Source of the DNA: an uncultured Blautia sp.
GTDB lineage: Bacteria > Bacillota > Clostridia > Lachnospirales > Lachnospiraceae
Direction of reading: 5' to 3'
Assembly (NCBI GenBank): GCA_937900135.1
Contig: CALCDJ010000035.1
Coordinates: 38,934-102,933, forward strand
Length of the DNA stretch: 64,000 nt
In this document: positions 18,138 through 27,865 of the stretch, piece after piece
Position numbering within the stretch: position 1 is the first letter of the stretch
How the letters are laid out: every line of letters begins with the position of its first letter
The notes under the pieces: generated by a model
The model's database searches: none
What the model was told of the DNA's origin: nothing
The model's input: the letters and a program-made list of their open reading frames with translations, nothing else
Translations under genes and position numbers: made by a program

Positions 18138-20597
18138 TTATTTTCCGTATACTTCAAAAACACGAAGAAGCATGTCTGCAGTACCTACGTTATATCCACT
18201 TGTTGCATAAACGCCTCTTCCTTCCTTTTCTGTTACAAGGATCAAAGGAAGTTTTTCCGGGTCTACATACATTCTTCTTGCCAGCATTTCCACATGTTCA
18301 CTGAAATCGTCACAGTAAAACTGATAATTTTTCAGATATCCACAGGTACGTTTCAAGGTTACATCTTCCTTGGCATCTGCACTTCTCATAAAGAAATGAA
18401 TCGGAACACTAGAAGCATTTACCTCCCCACAACGCTCCCGAAGCTCATTTAAAATGTGCTCGGTAGGCTCTTTACTTTCTTCCAGCCAGATATTTAAGCT
18501 GCACTGTCCTTTTAAAATTTCCGTGGAGGTGAATGCCACAGATCCATCCAGTGCAGTCACTTCAAACTCAGGAAGTTCCAATAACTCCAGCATTTCTTCC
18601 AAACGGGCTTCTTTCAGACGAAGCTCCACAGTTTTTTCCTGTCCGTCTTCCAGAATAAAATCTGTAAATACTGCAAACAAGTTGCCATTTGGAAGACGAT
18701 TCACAGTCACTACCCGGTAATTTCCAGCCGGAAGTTTTAAGCTGAGTTTTCCCTGCTCCCATGGCTCTTCTGTCATGGTAAGCGCGGTAAATCCGCCTTC
18801 TTCCAGACGGGCCACCGTATAATTCTGTTCGTATTTCCATCCATCCTCTTCTGCCCCGGTAAGGGTAAGAACTGCCATAGCATCCAAAGAAGTTTCTGCA
18901 GATACAAACATCTGATTCTGATAAAATTCTGCCGCTTTTGTTACAGGATTCAATCTCGCCGGAACTCCAATACTTCTAAGAGTTGCTACAAAAAGAACTT
19001 TTTTGGAAAGCCTGCTTCCTGCTCCCAGTTTTAAGCAGGCTGCCGGACAGGTAATCAATTCTCTGTCTTCCTTTTCCGGAAGTTCCTGAATTTCCTCCTG
19101 AATGCGGTTCCAAAGTACCATGGGATCTGTTTCTATTTCCTTTCTTTCTTCTTTGGAAAGCCAGGATAAAATTTCCGGGCGGTAATCTGTGATCAATTCC
19201 CAGTTCACTCTTGGATTTAATACGTATTTCAGGAAAATTTCTTCCTCATACTGATTCACATATTCCATTCCATGAATCACATGATTTGCCAGTACATCTG
19301 CTCTTAAATCTCTCAAATCTTTTTCCGGAAGGATGTCCAGAAGTTTCTTCTTCCATGGCTCTGCCAGGATTCCCAGATCCATAGACAGGAAACGATCTCT
19401 TTCTCCATAAGGATGAGGCTTATTCATCCGATGCTCCACTGCCTGTTCCAGTTTTTTCTTCCCTTCTTCCTTCTGGGACGCATTGGGAAGTCCGGTATGG
19501 ATTTTTGCATCCTTTGGCGCCAAAAATTCGATTTCCCTTGTTCCAGGTGTAAAGAGCTTTTCTCCTTCTTTCAGCACCAGAACACAGTCTCCTTCAGAAT
19601 CCGCAAGTGTCTCAAGCATACCGCTTTCCGGGAACGCCTGAACAAGAAGATTTCCCAAACCAGTCGTAAAGGTTACATTTCCCTTTTCATCGGTCAAAGT
19701 CTCTGCAATTACACAAATCTGTGCATAGTTCAAAATAGAAAATTTTACAGTTACTCCGGACATAGGGTTTCCGTTTTTATCCTCTACCCGAACAGAAACC
19801 TTACGTGTATGCGCATATCGTTCCAGCTGGTTAAGCATGGTAATCCGGCCTTCTTTTCCGATCACTTCTTCTCCTTCCGGCTCAAATCCATTGTACTTGG
19901 AATGGATCAGCATCGCCCTGGAAGAAGCATTGGTAAACCATCCTCTGTTCAAAATCTCTTCCGGTTCGCAGGCTCCAAGGAAATACCAGGTTCCCTCGCA
20001 CCATACCTCCACCCACGCGTGATTATCATCACAATGGGACCATCTAGGAGCGTACACCTGTCTTGCAGGGATTCCAAGGCTGCGAAGTGCAGTTACTGCA
20101 AAAGCAGATTCCTCACCGCATCGTCCCATACAGCTTTTTAGGACAGTTAAAGAAGAAGCGGTACGATCATCAGAAGCACGATAGGTTGCTTCTGATGCGC
20201 ACCAGTAATTTACAGAAAGCGCGGTTTCTTCCATGGTTTCTCCCTGGATTTTTCCTTCCATCAGTCGATAAAACAACTTCCTGCATGTTCCAATATCTTC
20301 TGTATTGACTCTGTGATACAGAACGTAAGAAAGGAAAATTTCCTCTGGAATATTTCCCGAAAATCTTCCGTTTTTCCAAAGCCATACTCCATGCTCTGCA
20401 TAATCCAGGAAAGTCTCAAATTCATAATTTCCCACATCGCTCAGGGGCATGGTGCCATATAAATATTTCATAGCAACAGCTGTATCTGGCTCCAGAGCAG
20501 CAATTTTATTTTTTATTTCTTCTTTTTTTCTCCCGAAAAAAGGAAGCATTTCTTCATACTTCTGATTGATTTTTTCTTCTAATGTTATTGTGAACAT
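18138..20597 (-). CDS. Double transglutaminase-like protein, second copy degenerate
   Basis: An 819-residue protein without signal peptide. The first transglutaminase-like domain (about 50-215) has the cysteine in MGRCGEES (C160), the histidine in DDNHAWVEVW (H193) and a CEPEE segment where the third acidic residue is expected. Residues about 262-345 form an Ig-like or carboxypeptidase-regulatory-like domain. Residues about 425-600 repeat the first domain: EEIFLKYVLNPRVN matches EEIFLSYVLYHRVN, and TLRSIGVPAR matches ALRSLGIPAR. The cysteine position there reads Arg (R529), so the second copy cannot use Cys chemistry. In bacteria this fold usually acts as a protease or amidase. The ATG overlaps the end of the aminopeptidase gene by 13 bases, suggesting translational coupling and a shared peptide-processing job. 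Confidence 0.82.
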   Translation of the reverse strand: MFTITLEEKINQKYEEMLPFFGRKKEEIKNKIAALEPDTAVAMKYLYGTMPLSDVGNYEFETFLDYAEHGVWLWKNGRFSGNIPEEIFLSYVLYHRVNTEDIGTCRKLFYRLMEGKIQGETMEETALSVNYWCASEATYRASDDRTASSLTVLKSCMGRCGEESAFAVTALRSLGIPARQVYAPRWSHCDDNHAWVEVWCEGTWYFLGACEPEEILNRGWFTNASSRAMLIHSKYNGFEPEGEEVIGKEGRITMLNQLERYAHTRKVSVRVEDKNGNPMSGVTVKFSILNYAQICVIAETLTDEKGNVTFTTGLGNLLVQAFPESGMLETLADSEGDCVLVLKEGEKLFTPGTREIEFLAPKDAKIHTGLPNASQKEEGKKKLEQAVEHRMNKPHPYGERDRFLSMDLGILAEPWKKKLLDILPEKDLRDLRADVLANHVIHGMEYVNQYEEEIFLKYVLNPRVNWELITDYRPEILSWLSKEERKEIETDPMVLWNRIQEEIQELPEKEDRELITCPAACLKLGAGSRLSKKVLFVATLRSIGVPARLNPVTKAAEFYQNQMFVSAETSLDAMAVLTLTGAEEDGWKYEQNYTVARLEEGGFTALTMTEEPWEQGKLSLKLPAGNYRVVTVNRLPNGNLFAVFTDFILEDGQEKTVELRLKEARLEEMLELLELPEFEVTALDGSVAFTSTEILKGQCSLNIWLEESKEPTEHILNELRERCGEVNASSVPIHFFMRSADAKEDVTLKRTCGYLKNYQFYCDDFSEHVEMLARRMYVDPEKLPLILVTEKEGRGVYATSGYNVGTADMLLRVFEVYGK

Positions 20598-21937
20598 GTA
20601 TGGTTCTCCCCATTCTTACAGTAATAGTATAATGTAGATACAGCAACTCCGGTAGCGCCCTTTTGCTGGAATGCATAGATTGGAGAATCCACCCAGGCAG
20701 TCCCTGCGATATCCAGATGAATCCATGGTTTTTCTTCTGCGAAATATCGGATAAATAATCCGGCAGTAATGGTTCCACAATGACTCTCTCCAAGATTTTT
20801 AATATCAGCCTGTGTACTTTCCAACATCTTTTCGTGTTCTTCATAGAAAGGAATCTGCCAGTAATGCTCTCCTGATTTTTCCGCAGCATGGAAGAACTGT
20901 TCTTTCAATTCTTCACTGTCTGTGATCACACCGCCAATGGTAAATCCAAAAAGATTCACCACAGCGCCAGTAAGTGTGGCTACATCCAGAACACTTGTCA
21001 CCTTCTCGTCACGGACTGCATAAGTTACCGCATCTGCCAGAATCAGCCGACCTTCTGCATCTGTATTCAGCACCTCAATGGTCTTTCCGCTATAGCTTGT
21101 GATCACATCTCCCGGAAGAAGGGATGATGGAGAAATTCTATTCTCACACATTGGGATAATACCTGTCACATTTACACGGGCATGCGTTTTTGCAAGAGCC
21201 AGGATTGCACCTGCTACCGCCGCGCCTCCAGCCATATCTCCCTTGATTCCCAGCATGGAACCAGAAGGTTTCAGACAGTATCCACCGGTATCACAGGTCA
21301 CACCTTTTCCTACCAGACCAATATTTTCTTTGGAAGCAGGATTTCCATGATACCGCATAATATAAAGGCATGGAGGATTTTCACTGCTTTCACCGATTCC
21401 TGCCAATCCCCCCATTCCCATATCCTTCAGCTGGCCATAAACCAACTGACTGGTTTCTACACCTGTTCCTTCAAACGCTTCTGTCAATTCCTTTGCAAAA
21501 GCCAGTGGACGAAGCTGATTTCCAGGACAATTTACCAGTTTTCTTGCCAGAAGAATGCTATCCACAATTTTTACTGTTTCTTCCAGGGCATTTTCCATAG
21601 CAAAGGTCACTTTTTCCCCAAATAAAACAACTTCCTGTTCCTGATTTTCCAAAAGGATTCCTTCTGCCAGATCGCAGATACAATCTCTGTTAAGAATTTT
21701 GGTAAGTGTGGTCACACAAACTCCATAGGACTGATGTCCCAGAGTCTTCATAGTCTTTGCAATCACTGCTCCGATTTCTTTTACCTTAATCCGATCCAGT
21801 TTTTCCATGGGACCTGTTCCAACTGTAATCCCTACAGAACCATCTGGCTCTCCCCGATATACAACTTCTCTTAATTCCTTATCCTGGCTAATCCAGACGT
21901 TTTGTTTTAAATCATTTTTTTCTTTTAATGTAATCAT
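20585..21937 (-). CDS. M17 leucyl aminopeptidase family protein
   Basis: A 450-residue cytosolic aminopeptidase of family M17. Two-metal site segments are intact: GKGVTCDTGGYCLKPSGSM, KGDMAGGAA and the hallmark NTDAEGRLILADAV. It removes N-terminal residues from peptides. The ATG at 21937 has GAGGGAAAAATT upstream and lies 10 bases after the YitT stop; an upstream TTG (21955) in frame lacks a ribosome site. It overlaps the transglutaminase-like gene by 13 bases. The pairing with a papain-fold protein suggests a peptide-trimming unit. Confidence 0.93.
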   Translation of the reverse strand: MITLKEKNDLKQNVWISQDKELREVVYRGEPDGSVGITVGTGPMEKLDRIKVKEIGAVIAKTMKTLGHQSYGVCVTTLTKILNRDCICDLAEGILLENQEQEVVLFGEKVTFAMENALEETVKIVDSILLARKLVNCPGNQLRPLAFAKELTEAFEGTGVETSQLVYGQLKDMGMGGLAGIGESSENPPCLYIMRYHGNPASKENIGLVGKGVTCDTGGYCLKPSGSMLGIKGDMAGGAAVAGAILALAKTHARVNVTGIIPMCENRISPSSLLPGDVITSYSGKTIEVLNTDAEGRLILADAVTYAVRDEKVTSVLDVATLTGAVVNLFGFTIGGVITDSEELKEQFFHAAEKSGEHYWQIPFYEEHEKMLESTQADIKNLGESHCGTITAGLFIRYFAEEKPWIHLDIAGTAWVDSPIYAFQQKGATGVAVSTLYYYCKNGENHTCSQ

Positions 21938-21947
21938 AATTTTTCCC

Positions 21948-22799
21948 TCAGACAATATGTTTAAAACTCTTTCCTTCTACTTTACTAGCCTCTGTCACAA
22001 TAATCAAGGCTTCTTTATCCGCTTCCTGAATTTCCTCTTTAATGCGGGCGCAATCTCCTTTGTCTGCTGCGCAGAGGATCACTCGCTGTTTCTCACTGGT
22101 GTAACCGCCCTCTCCTTTTACAATGGTAATCCCAATCCGTTCCTGCAGGAAAATGTTACGCACCTTATCTGTCGTATTCGCCATAACAATCATCAGATTC
22201 TTGGATGCCGCCTGGTTTACAATCTTGTCCATAAAAATTCCGGAAATATAAACCGTAAGCAGCGCATACAGCATACTGTCAATGCTTCGATATACCAGAA
22301 TAGAGGCTGCAACAACTGTCATATTCAAAGCGGAGATCAGACTTCCCACCTGAAATTGGCCATTCATCTTCTGGATAATAATCCCCAAAAGAGAAATTCC
22401 CCCTGTATTGGATTCTCCCAGGTGAACCAGCGCCAGACCGATTCCAAGGCAGGCTCCGCCAAAGATAGCGGCAAGAAGAGGATCTCCATGGTATTTGGGA
22501 AGTTTTGCCGCCACATAATCGGTCATTAAAGATAACAGTACTGTGCAGGCAAGGGTCTTATATACAAATTTACGTGGAAAATATTTGCCGATCCAGATCC
22601 AGATCAGAAGCGGCAGGTTAAACAAAAGAACAAAAAGACCAATGGGAAACTTGCACACATAATAAACAAGTGTGGCAATACCGCTGGCCCCTCCCGGCGC
22701 GATCTGATGAGGCGCCGTAAAGCACTGGATGCCTGCTGCGTATACAAACACCCCTACAAGATTCAGTGCTGCCATTTTTATAGTACGATTGATGTCCAT
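21948..22799 (-). CDS. YitT family membrane protein (DUF161/DUF2179)
   Basis: A 283-residue integral membrane protein. About five hydrophobic segments fill the first 170 residues (for example MAALNLVGVFVYAAGIQCF and FPIGLFVLLFNLPLLIWIWI). A soluble DUF2179 domain (residues about 215-275) follows, with GYTSEKQRVILCAADKGD. The family's substrate is not established. The ATG at 22799 has AGAAGGAAG upstream. It sits directly after the terminator of the ABC-importer operon and is first in the unit with M17, the transglutaminase-like gene and cutC. Confidence 0.9.
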   Translation of the reverse strand: MDINRTIKMAALNLVGVFVYAAGIQCFTAPHQIAPGGASGIATLVYYVCKFPIGLFVLLFNLPLLIWIWIGKYFPRKFVYKTLACTVLLSLMTDYVAAKLPKYHGDPLLAAIFGGACLGIGLALVHLGESNTGGISLLGIIIQKMNGQFQVGSLISALNMTVVAASILVYRSIDSMLYALLTVYISGIFMDKIVNQAASKNLMIVMANTTDKVRNIFLQERIGITIVKGEGGYTSEKQRVILCAADKGDCARIKEEIQEADKEALIIVTEASKVEGKSFKHIV

Positions 22800-22813
22800 A
22801 AGCACTTCCTTCT

Positions 22814-22852
22814 AAAAAAGGTACCTGTCTCCACTGGAAGAAGGTACCTTTT
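22814..22852 (-). terminator. Terminator or attenuator between ABC operon and yitT
   Basis: Stem pairing around GGTACC on both arms (22816-22826 with 22842-22852), with a T run on the minus strand. The yitT ribosome site begins immediately after it, leaving no room for a promoter, so yitT may depend on read-through or on a promoter inside the hairpin. Confidence 0.7.
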
Positions 22853-22859
22853 GTATTTT

Positions 22860-23693
22860 TTATTCCTTTACTGCACCTGCGGCAAGACCGCCTTCTACCT
22901 TCTCCTGGAAAAGGAGATATAATACAAGTGGTACCGCAACGGTAATGACAATTGCTGCCATCAGTGGTCCATAATCACTTCCACGCTCTCCGTTGAAGTT
23001 CAGAAGACCAAGAGAAATTGGTTTTAAGTTCTTATCATTGATGAACAGAAGCGGGAACAGGATGTTATTCCATGCACCCAGGAAATTGAAAATGGAAATT
23101 GTGGAAATTGCCGGAATGGATAAAGGCATTACCACATGACGATAAATCTGTCCATATGTAGCACCATCAATGAGAGCTGCCTCTTCCAATGACTGGTTGA
23201 TTCCTCTCATGAAGTTTGTTGTAACCATAATACTGAACGGCAGGTTAAACGCAATGTAAACCATAATCAAAGCCGGTATATTGTTTTTCAGACCTAATGC
23301 TCCGATAACATAAGCAACTGGAACCAGTACCGTATGCATAGGCACCATCATACCGATCATGAAGAATCCCATCAGCCATTTGTTAAATTTAAAATTAAAA
23401 CGAGCCAGCATAAAGGATGCCATGGAAGCGATCAGAGCCAGAAGGATGACTGTCGCGCCTGACTGAATAAGGGAGTTTACAAAATAACGGCTCATGTTGG
23501 CTCCCTTCCATGCTTCCACATAGTTGGAGAACTTCCATACCTCAGGCAGTGCAAAAGGATGGGCAAAAATTTCAACCTTTGTTTTAACAGATGACAGAAG
23601 GGTAAATACCATAGGCATGGCAAAGACCAGTGTCATAAACAAAAGGAACACATATGTCACAATTTTGCCTTTGTTAATTCTACTTTTTTTCAC
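22860..23693 (-). CDS. Carbohydrate ABC transporter permease (MalG type)
   Basis: A 277-residue inner-membrane subunit with about six transmembrane segments and the EAA loop LEEAALIDGATYGQIYRHVVMP, which docks the ATPase. It starts with GTG, supported by AGGAGG 8 bases upstream, 13 bases after the partner permease stop. Together with the genes at 23707 and 24625 it forms a type I sugar importer. The substrate is unknown. No ATPase gene is linked, so a shared MsmX-type ATPase is presumed. Confidence 0.93.
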   Translation of the reverse strand: MKKSRINKGKIVTYVFLLFMTLVFAMPMVFTLLSSVKTKVEIFAHPFALPEVWKFSNYVEAWKGANMSRYFVNSLIQSGATVILLALIASMASFMLARFNFKFNKWLMGFFMIGMMVPMHTVLVPVAYVIGALGLKNNIPALIMVYIAFNLPFSIMVTTNFMRGINQSLEEAALIDGATYGQIYRHVVMPLSIPAISTISIFNFLGAWNNILFPLLFINDKNLKPISLGLLNFNGERGSDYGPLMAAIVITVAVPLVLYLLFQEKVEGGLAAGAVKE

Positions 23694-23706
23694 TTTCCCT
23701 GCCTCC

Positions 23707-24591
23707 TTAATCTTTCTTTCTGGCCATCAGCTTATTACTGATACCGGTACCAAAGATACAGATCAGCATAATGATGATACCAATGGCACTTCCAAGTCCA
23801 TAATGGCTGTATTTAAACGCCTCATTATAGAGAAGTGTAGTCGGCAGGTTCGTAAGTCCGTTTGGTCCGCCTCCGGTCATGGCAAATACAAGGTCAAATA
23901 CCTTGACTGATCCGATGATATCCATAAGGATACACATAACCAGTGTGGGGCGAAGCATAGGAATGGTGATGGAAAAGAACTTTCTCACACTGGTAGCGCC
24001 ATCAATGGATGCTGCTTCATACAGATCATCCGGAATGGTAGTTAAACCAGCCAGAAGGATTACCATATAATAACCGATGCCGGCCCAGATATTTACAAAT
24101 ACGATGGTATTCATCGCTGTGGAAGGATTCACCAGCCACGGCTGTGCCATATCTGCAAGTCCAATCGCCTTTAATAAGGCATTCAGAGAACCGGTTGGCA
24201 TAAATACAAAGTACCACATCAAACCTACTGCAGTCAGAGGGAATACAGTAGGAACAAAGAACAACGCCTTAAATGCTCTGTAGCCTTTGCATTTTGTATT
24301 GATGGCAACTGCCATCAGAAGAGCGATTGGTGTATGGAATAGAACACTGAAAACAACCATTTTCAGCATATTTTTCAAAGATAAAATAAAGCCTGCATTT
24401 TGGAATGCATCCAGATAATTTTTGATTCCGACAAATGTAATCTCGGAACCGCCGATGCCATTCCAATCCACGAAGGAAAAGAAAATGGCACCGATCAGTG
24501 GAATAATCTGGAATACAATGTAAATCACAAGAGCAGGAACTACAAATAAACTTACAAGAAATTTTGTCTTTTTACTCTTTAACTGAATCAC
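23707..24591 (-). CDS. Carbohydrate ABC transporter permease (MalF/UgpA type)
   Basis: A 294-residue membrane protein with six predicted helices and the EAA loop LYEAASIDGATSVRKFFSIT. It is the second permease of the sugar importer. The start is GTG with a GGGGGATACTTAA ribosome site, 33 bases after the binding-protein stop. The binding-protein gene precedes it and the MalG-type gene follows, all on one transcript. Confidence 0.93.
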   Translation of the reverse strand: MIQLKSKKTKFLVSLFVVPALVIYIVFQIIPLIGAIFFSFVDWNGIGGSEITFVGIKNYLDAFQNAGFILSLKNMLKMVVFSVLFHTPIALLMAVAINTKCKGYRAFKALFFVPTVFPLTAVGLMWYFVFMPTGSLNALLKAIGLADMAQPWLVNPSTAMNTIVFVNIWAGIGYYMVILLAGLTTIPDDLYEAASIDGATSVRKFFSITIPMLRPTLVMCILMDIIGSVKVFDLVFAMTGGGPNGLTNLPTTLLYNEAFKYSHYGLGSAIGIIIMLICIFGTGISNKLMARKKD

Positions 24592-24624
24592 TTAAGTATC
24601 CCCCTATATTGCGGTTCCAAAGTT

Positions 24625-25938
24625 TTATTTTTCGCTGTTATCAATCTCAGACTGGATCTCAGCAGCTACATCTTCAGCAGATGTGCCTGTAAACAGTGTA
24701 AGGATAGAGTTACGTGTTCTGTCCTGCATAGATGTTAACGGGTCAAAGTCAAATACGTCTACACCAATTCCTTCGCTGGTTCCACCAAGTTCTACGTTCT
24801 TAGTGAACAGTTCCGGACATTTGCTTTCATCTAAGTCGATGTCTGTTCTTGGAATTAAGAATGCTGCTTCTTCTGCATAACGTTTTGCAGCTTCTTTTCC
24901 GGTAAGCATTTTTACAAGTTCCATGGTCAGTTCAAGCTCTTTTCCTTCCAGCTTACCGCTGATCATGTATGGAGACAGAGTCTGCATATCCTGATTTTTG
25001 AATTCCGGTTTTTCTTCAAAGTATGGGAATTTTGCAACCTGGATATCTTTTGCTACAGGAGTTTCTTCTTCATCTGTAAAACGGCTGATGTTCCATGGTC
25101 CGGTGATTACCATAGCAGCCTCTCCCTGCTGGAACTGTGTCATAGCAATATCATCTGTAATACCAGCTGCACTTGGATCAAATGCGCCTGCATCAATAAG
25201 GTCTTTTTCAAACTGCAGAGTTTCTACAACTTCTTTATCTGTCCACTTCATTTCGCGGCTGCCAAGTTTCTTAGCAGCTTCTGTTCCTAACCATTTGTAG
25301 AAAATCTGATCATGAAGATGTCCGCCCATGTATGTGGACTGAGCACCCATAGCAATGGGAATTACGCCGTTGTCTTTTAATTTTCCAACACAATCCAGAA
25401 GTTCATTCCATGTTTCCGGGAACTTGTCATATCCTGCTTCCTTCAGCATTGCTGCGTTATAATATACACCGATGAGACCAGACTCCATTGGTACTGCGTA
25501 AGTTCCTTCAATTCCCGGTACCTGATAGTAGGAAAGAGAACCTTCTGTGAATCCGCCGCCCCATTCTTCGTCTTCTTCCAGGTATGGCTGAACATTCAGA
25601 AGAAGTCCATTTTCAATGTATTCAGAAAGGTTTGCAACACCCTGGATACGGAAAATATTTGCCACGTTTCCAGAAGCAATGTCTGTAGATAAAATATTAT
25701 TGAATGCGCCTTCATCACCCTGAGAGTCGTCAATAATCTTTACTTCCGGGTGTTTTTCTTTGAACTCTTCGATGATGTCATTGTAGATTTCAACCTGAGG
25801 TGTGGTTCCTGCCATTCTTGTCAGAAGACGGATGGTCACTTCCTCATCTGCCATTACGCACTGTGCCCCTGTGCCAACCAGAGTACCGGCAGCCATTACA
25901 CCTGTTAACAATAACGCTGTTAATTTCTTTGCTTTCAT
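24625..25938 (-). CDS. Extracellular sugar-binding protein of ABC importer
   Basis: A 437-residue family 1 solute-binding protein that captures the sugar for the two permeases that follow. The N-terminus MKAKKLTALLLTGVMAAGTLVG is a signal peptide, but the expected lipobox (L-x-[AG]-C) is absent: the only nearby Cys is preceded by GAQ and followed by VMA, a signal peptidase I site. GGAGG lies 6 bases before the ATG. The promoter and tandem direct repeats at 25978-26038 suggest activation by the divergent YesM/YesN-type system. Confidence 0.92.
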   Translation of the reverse strand: MKAKKLTALLLTGVMAAGTLVGTGAQCVMADEEVTIRLLTRMAGTTPQVEIYNDIIEEFKEKHPEVKIIDDSQGDEGAFNNILSTDIASGNVANIFRIQGVANLSEYIENGLLLNVQPYLEEDEEWGGGFTEGSLSYYQVPGIEGTYAVPMESGLIGVYYNAAMLKEAGYDKFPETWNELLDCVGKLKDNGVIPIAMGAQSTYMGGHLHDQIFYKWLGTEAAKKLGSREMKWTDKEVVETLQFEKDLIDAGAFDPSAAGITDDIAMTQFQQGEAAMVITGPWNISRFTDEEETPVAKDIQVAKFPYFEEKPEFKNQDMQTLSPYMISGKLEGKELELTMELVKMLTGKEAAKRYAEEAAFLIPRTDIDLDESKCPELFTKNVELGGTSEGIGVDVFDFDPLTSMQDRTRNSILTLFTGTSAEDVAAEIQSEIDNSEK

Positions 25939-25977
25939 AATTACCCTCCAGAACTTTTCTTTTTATTTGATGCCCTT

Positions 25978-26006
25978 ATTATAGACGAATCCCACCTCCA
26001 AAAGAA
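25978..26006 (-). promoter_or_regulatory. Promoter of the 22.9-25.9 kb ABC operon
   Basis: A perfect -10 box TATAAT on the minus strand (25978-25983) with a poor -35 (TTCTTT at 26001-26006, spacer 17). A consensus -10 with a weak -35 is typical of an activator-dependent promoter. Confidence 0.6.
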
Positions 26007-26008
26007 TG

Positions 26009-26038
26009 GACATTTTCTAGTTATATTAGACATTTTCT
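26009..26038. promoter_or_regulatory. Tandem direct repeats, probable response-regulator binding site
   Basis: GACATTTTCT occurs at 26009-26018 and again at 26029-26038, exactly 20 bp (two helical turns) apart. It lies just upstream of the weak -35 of the ABC operon and between it and the divergent sensor/regulator genes. AraC-type activators typically bind such tandem sites next to the -35. Confidence 0.65.
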
Positions 26039-26128
26039 TTTTATCCATCATTTTCCTTTACAGATTTATCAAAAAAAGCTATATTAGAAACAACGATATA
26101 TTGCAGTTTATACAAGGAGATTTCAACA

Positions 26129-27865
26129 GTGACAGAAAAATCCATAAAAAAGCAACATTCCCATTCAAAACCCACTTTATATAAGAGAGTTTTCCGAAGC
26201 ATGTCCGGTGTTTCGGTTTCCTTTATCCTGATTATGCTGCTTTGTTCTCTCTATATATTTTCCCAGTGGTTTTTTGACATGCATCAAAAAGACAATCTGA
26301 AGCAGCTTCAGTATATTTCTCAGGAAATCGATGTATACCTGACCACCGTAGAGAACTATTCCAAGTCCATTATCATTGATGATATTGTACATGACCACGT
26401 TGTGAAATATGTAAAAGAAAAAGAGCCTTTCACTGCCAGCGACCAGAGCGCCATCAGCCGTGAAATCAACCGGACCATACAGTCCACCTCTTTCATCCAC
26501 AGTGTAACGGTCTATTCCAGAGAAAATAAGATTATCGCTTCCACAGAGCTTCGACGTTTTCCCACCATCATTGATCTGGATGATACCTATCAGAAAACCA
26601 AAGGTATCTGGATAGAAAGCCATAAATATTCTACAAAAGATCAGTCCCTGACCAAAACCTTTTCCTTCATTCGACCTTTTTGGGATTATCTCACCGGAAG
26701 TTTTATAGGCTATCTGGAAATTGCAGTTCCAGAAAGCAGCATCGCAGAAATTTACCAGGCTCAGGCCACCAGACAATCCCATTATTATATCTGTAGCAAA
26801 GATGCCCGGATCATCAGTTCTGACCGACCGGAAATGCTGGAAGAGGAAATCCCGGATGTACAGCCTATCCTTTCCGAAGGTCAATACAAAACTGCTGCCA
26901 ATGGAAGTATCTGGTTCTCTTATCCCTATGAGAGATTCCACTGGTACCTTTTGTTTGAACAGGATCTCCTTTATTACCTCATGCCCTTTGGACAGGTACT
27001 GTTTCTGTTTTTTATTCTGGCGATTGCCTGTATTCTGGTGTGCTTCGTGCCTGCGCGGCATATCTCCTCCCACATTACCCGTCCTGTATACCGTCTGATT
27101 GAACATACCAATCAGATTAAAAGGGGAAACTGGACACCTGTCCCAGATGTTCCTTATGACGATTACGATATGCAGATTTTATATGAATCTTTTAACAGCA
27201 TGCTCACCGCGCAGGAACAACTGAAAAACGATTTGATCCAGGCACAGAGAAATAAGGATAAGATCAAACTGGATCTCCTCCAGCAGCAGATCAATCCTCA
27301 CTTTCTTTATAATACCCTGGATAATATCTGTGCACTGGCAGAGTTAGATGAAAAAGACGCGTTGATAGATATTGTCATGAGTCTTTCTACCTTCTACCGA
27401 AAAGGACTAAGCAATGGAAAATCCTTTGTCACACTGAAAGAAGAACTGACTATGACAGAATCCTATCTACACATCATGGCTATCCGCTATTTTCATAAAT
27501 TTCATTATTCCATTACCTGTCCGGAAAATCTGTATCACTGTCCCTGCCTGAAGCTGCTTCTGCAGCCTATTGTGGAAAACAGCATTTATCACGGAATTAA
27601 AGAACTGTCCGGCAAAGGAACCTTAACCATTACCGTCACGGAAAAAGGAGAGGATCTCTGTATCTGCGTAGAAGATAACGGAATGGGAGTTTCCCCGGAA
27701 AAAATCAGAGAAATCTTTGAAACTAACTCTGATCATTTTGGAATCAAAAATATACACGAACGCATCCAGCTCTATTATGGTCCCAAATATGGCCTTACTT
27801 TAACCAACCGAGAAGAAGGAGGCTGTCGTGCGTGCATTTATATAGGAAAGGAAATTGCAAAATAA
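26129..27865 (+). CDS. Sensor histidine kinase, YesM/LytS type
   Basis: A 578-residue membrane kinase. It has TM helix 1 (about 27-48), an extracytoplasmic sensor region (50-285), TM helix 2 (about 286-307), HAMP (308-360), the phosphoacceptor segment QINPHFLYNTLDN (H391) of the His_kinase family PF06580, and a C-terminal HATPase domain with PIVENSIYHGIK and EDNGMGV. Start is GTG with AAGGAGA 8 bases upstream. Its stop overlaps the start of the response regulator (TAATG). Divergent orientation to a sugar importer suggests that it senses that sugar or its binding protein. Confidence 0.93.
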   Translation: MTEKSIKKQHSHSKPTLYKRVFRSMSGVSVSFILIMLLCSLYIFSQWFFDMHQKDNLKQLQYISQEIDVYLTTVENYSKSIIIDDIVHDHVVKYVKEKEPFTASDQSAISREINRTIQSTSFIHSVTVYSRENKIIASTELRRFPTIIDLDDTYQKTKGIWIESHKYSTKDQSLTKTFSFIRPFWDYLTGSFIGYLEIAVPESSIAEIYQAQATRQSHYYICSKDARIISSDRPEMLEEEIPDVQPILSEGQYKTAANGSIWFSYPYERFHWYLLFEQDLLYYLMPFGQVLFLFFILAIACILVCFVPARHISSHITRPVYRLIEHTNQIKRGNWTPVPDVPYDDYDMQILYESFNSMLTAQEQLKNDLIQAQRNKDKIKLDLLQQQINPHFLYNTLDNICALAELDEKDALIDIVMSLSTFYRKGLSNGKSFVTLKEELTMTESYLHIMAIRYFHKFHYSITCPENLYHCPCLKLLLQPIVENSIYHGIKELSGKGTLTITVTEKGEDLCICVEDNGMGVSPEKIREIFETNSDHFGIKNIHERIQLYYGPKYGLTLTNREEGGCRACIYIGKEIAK

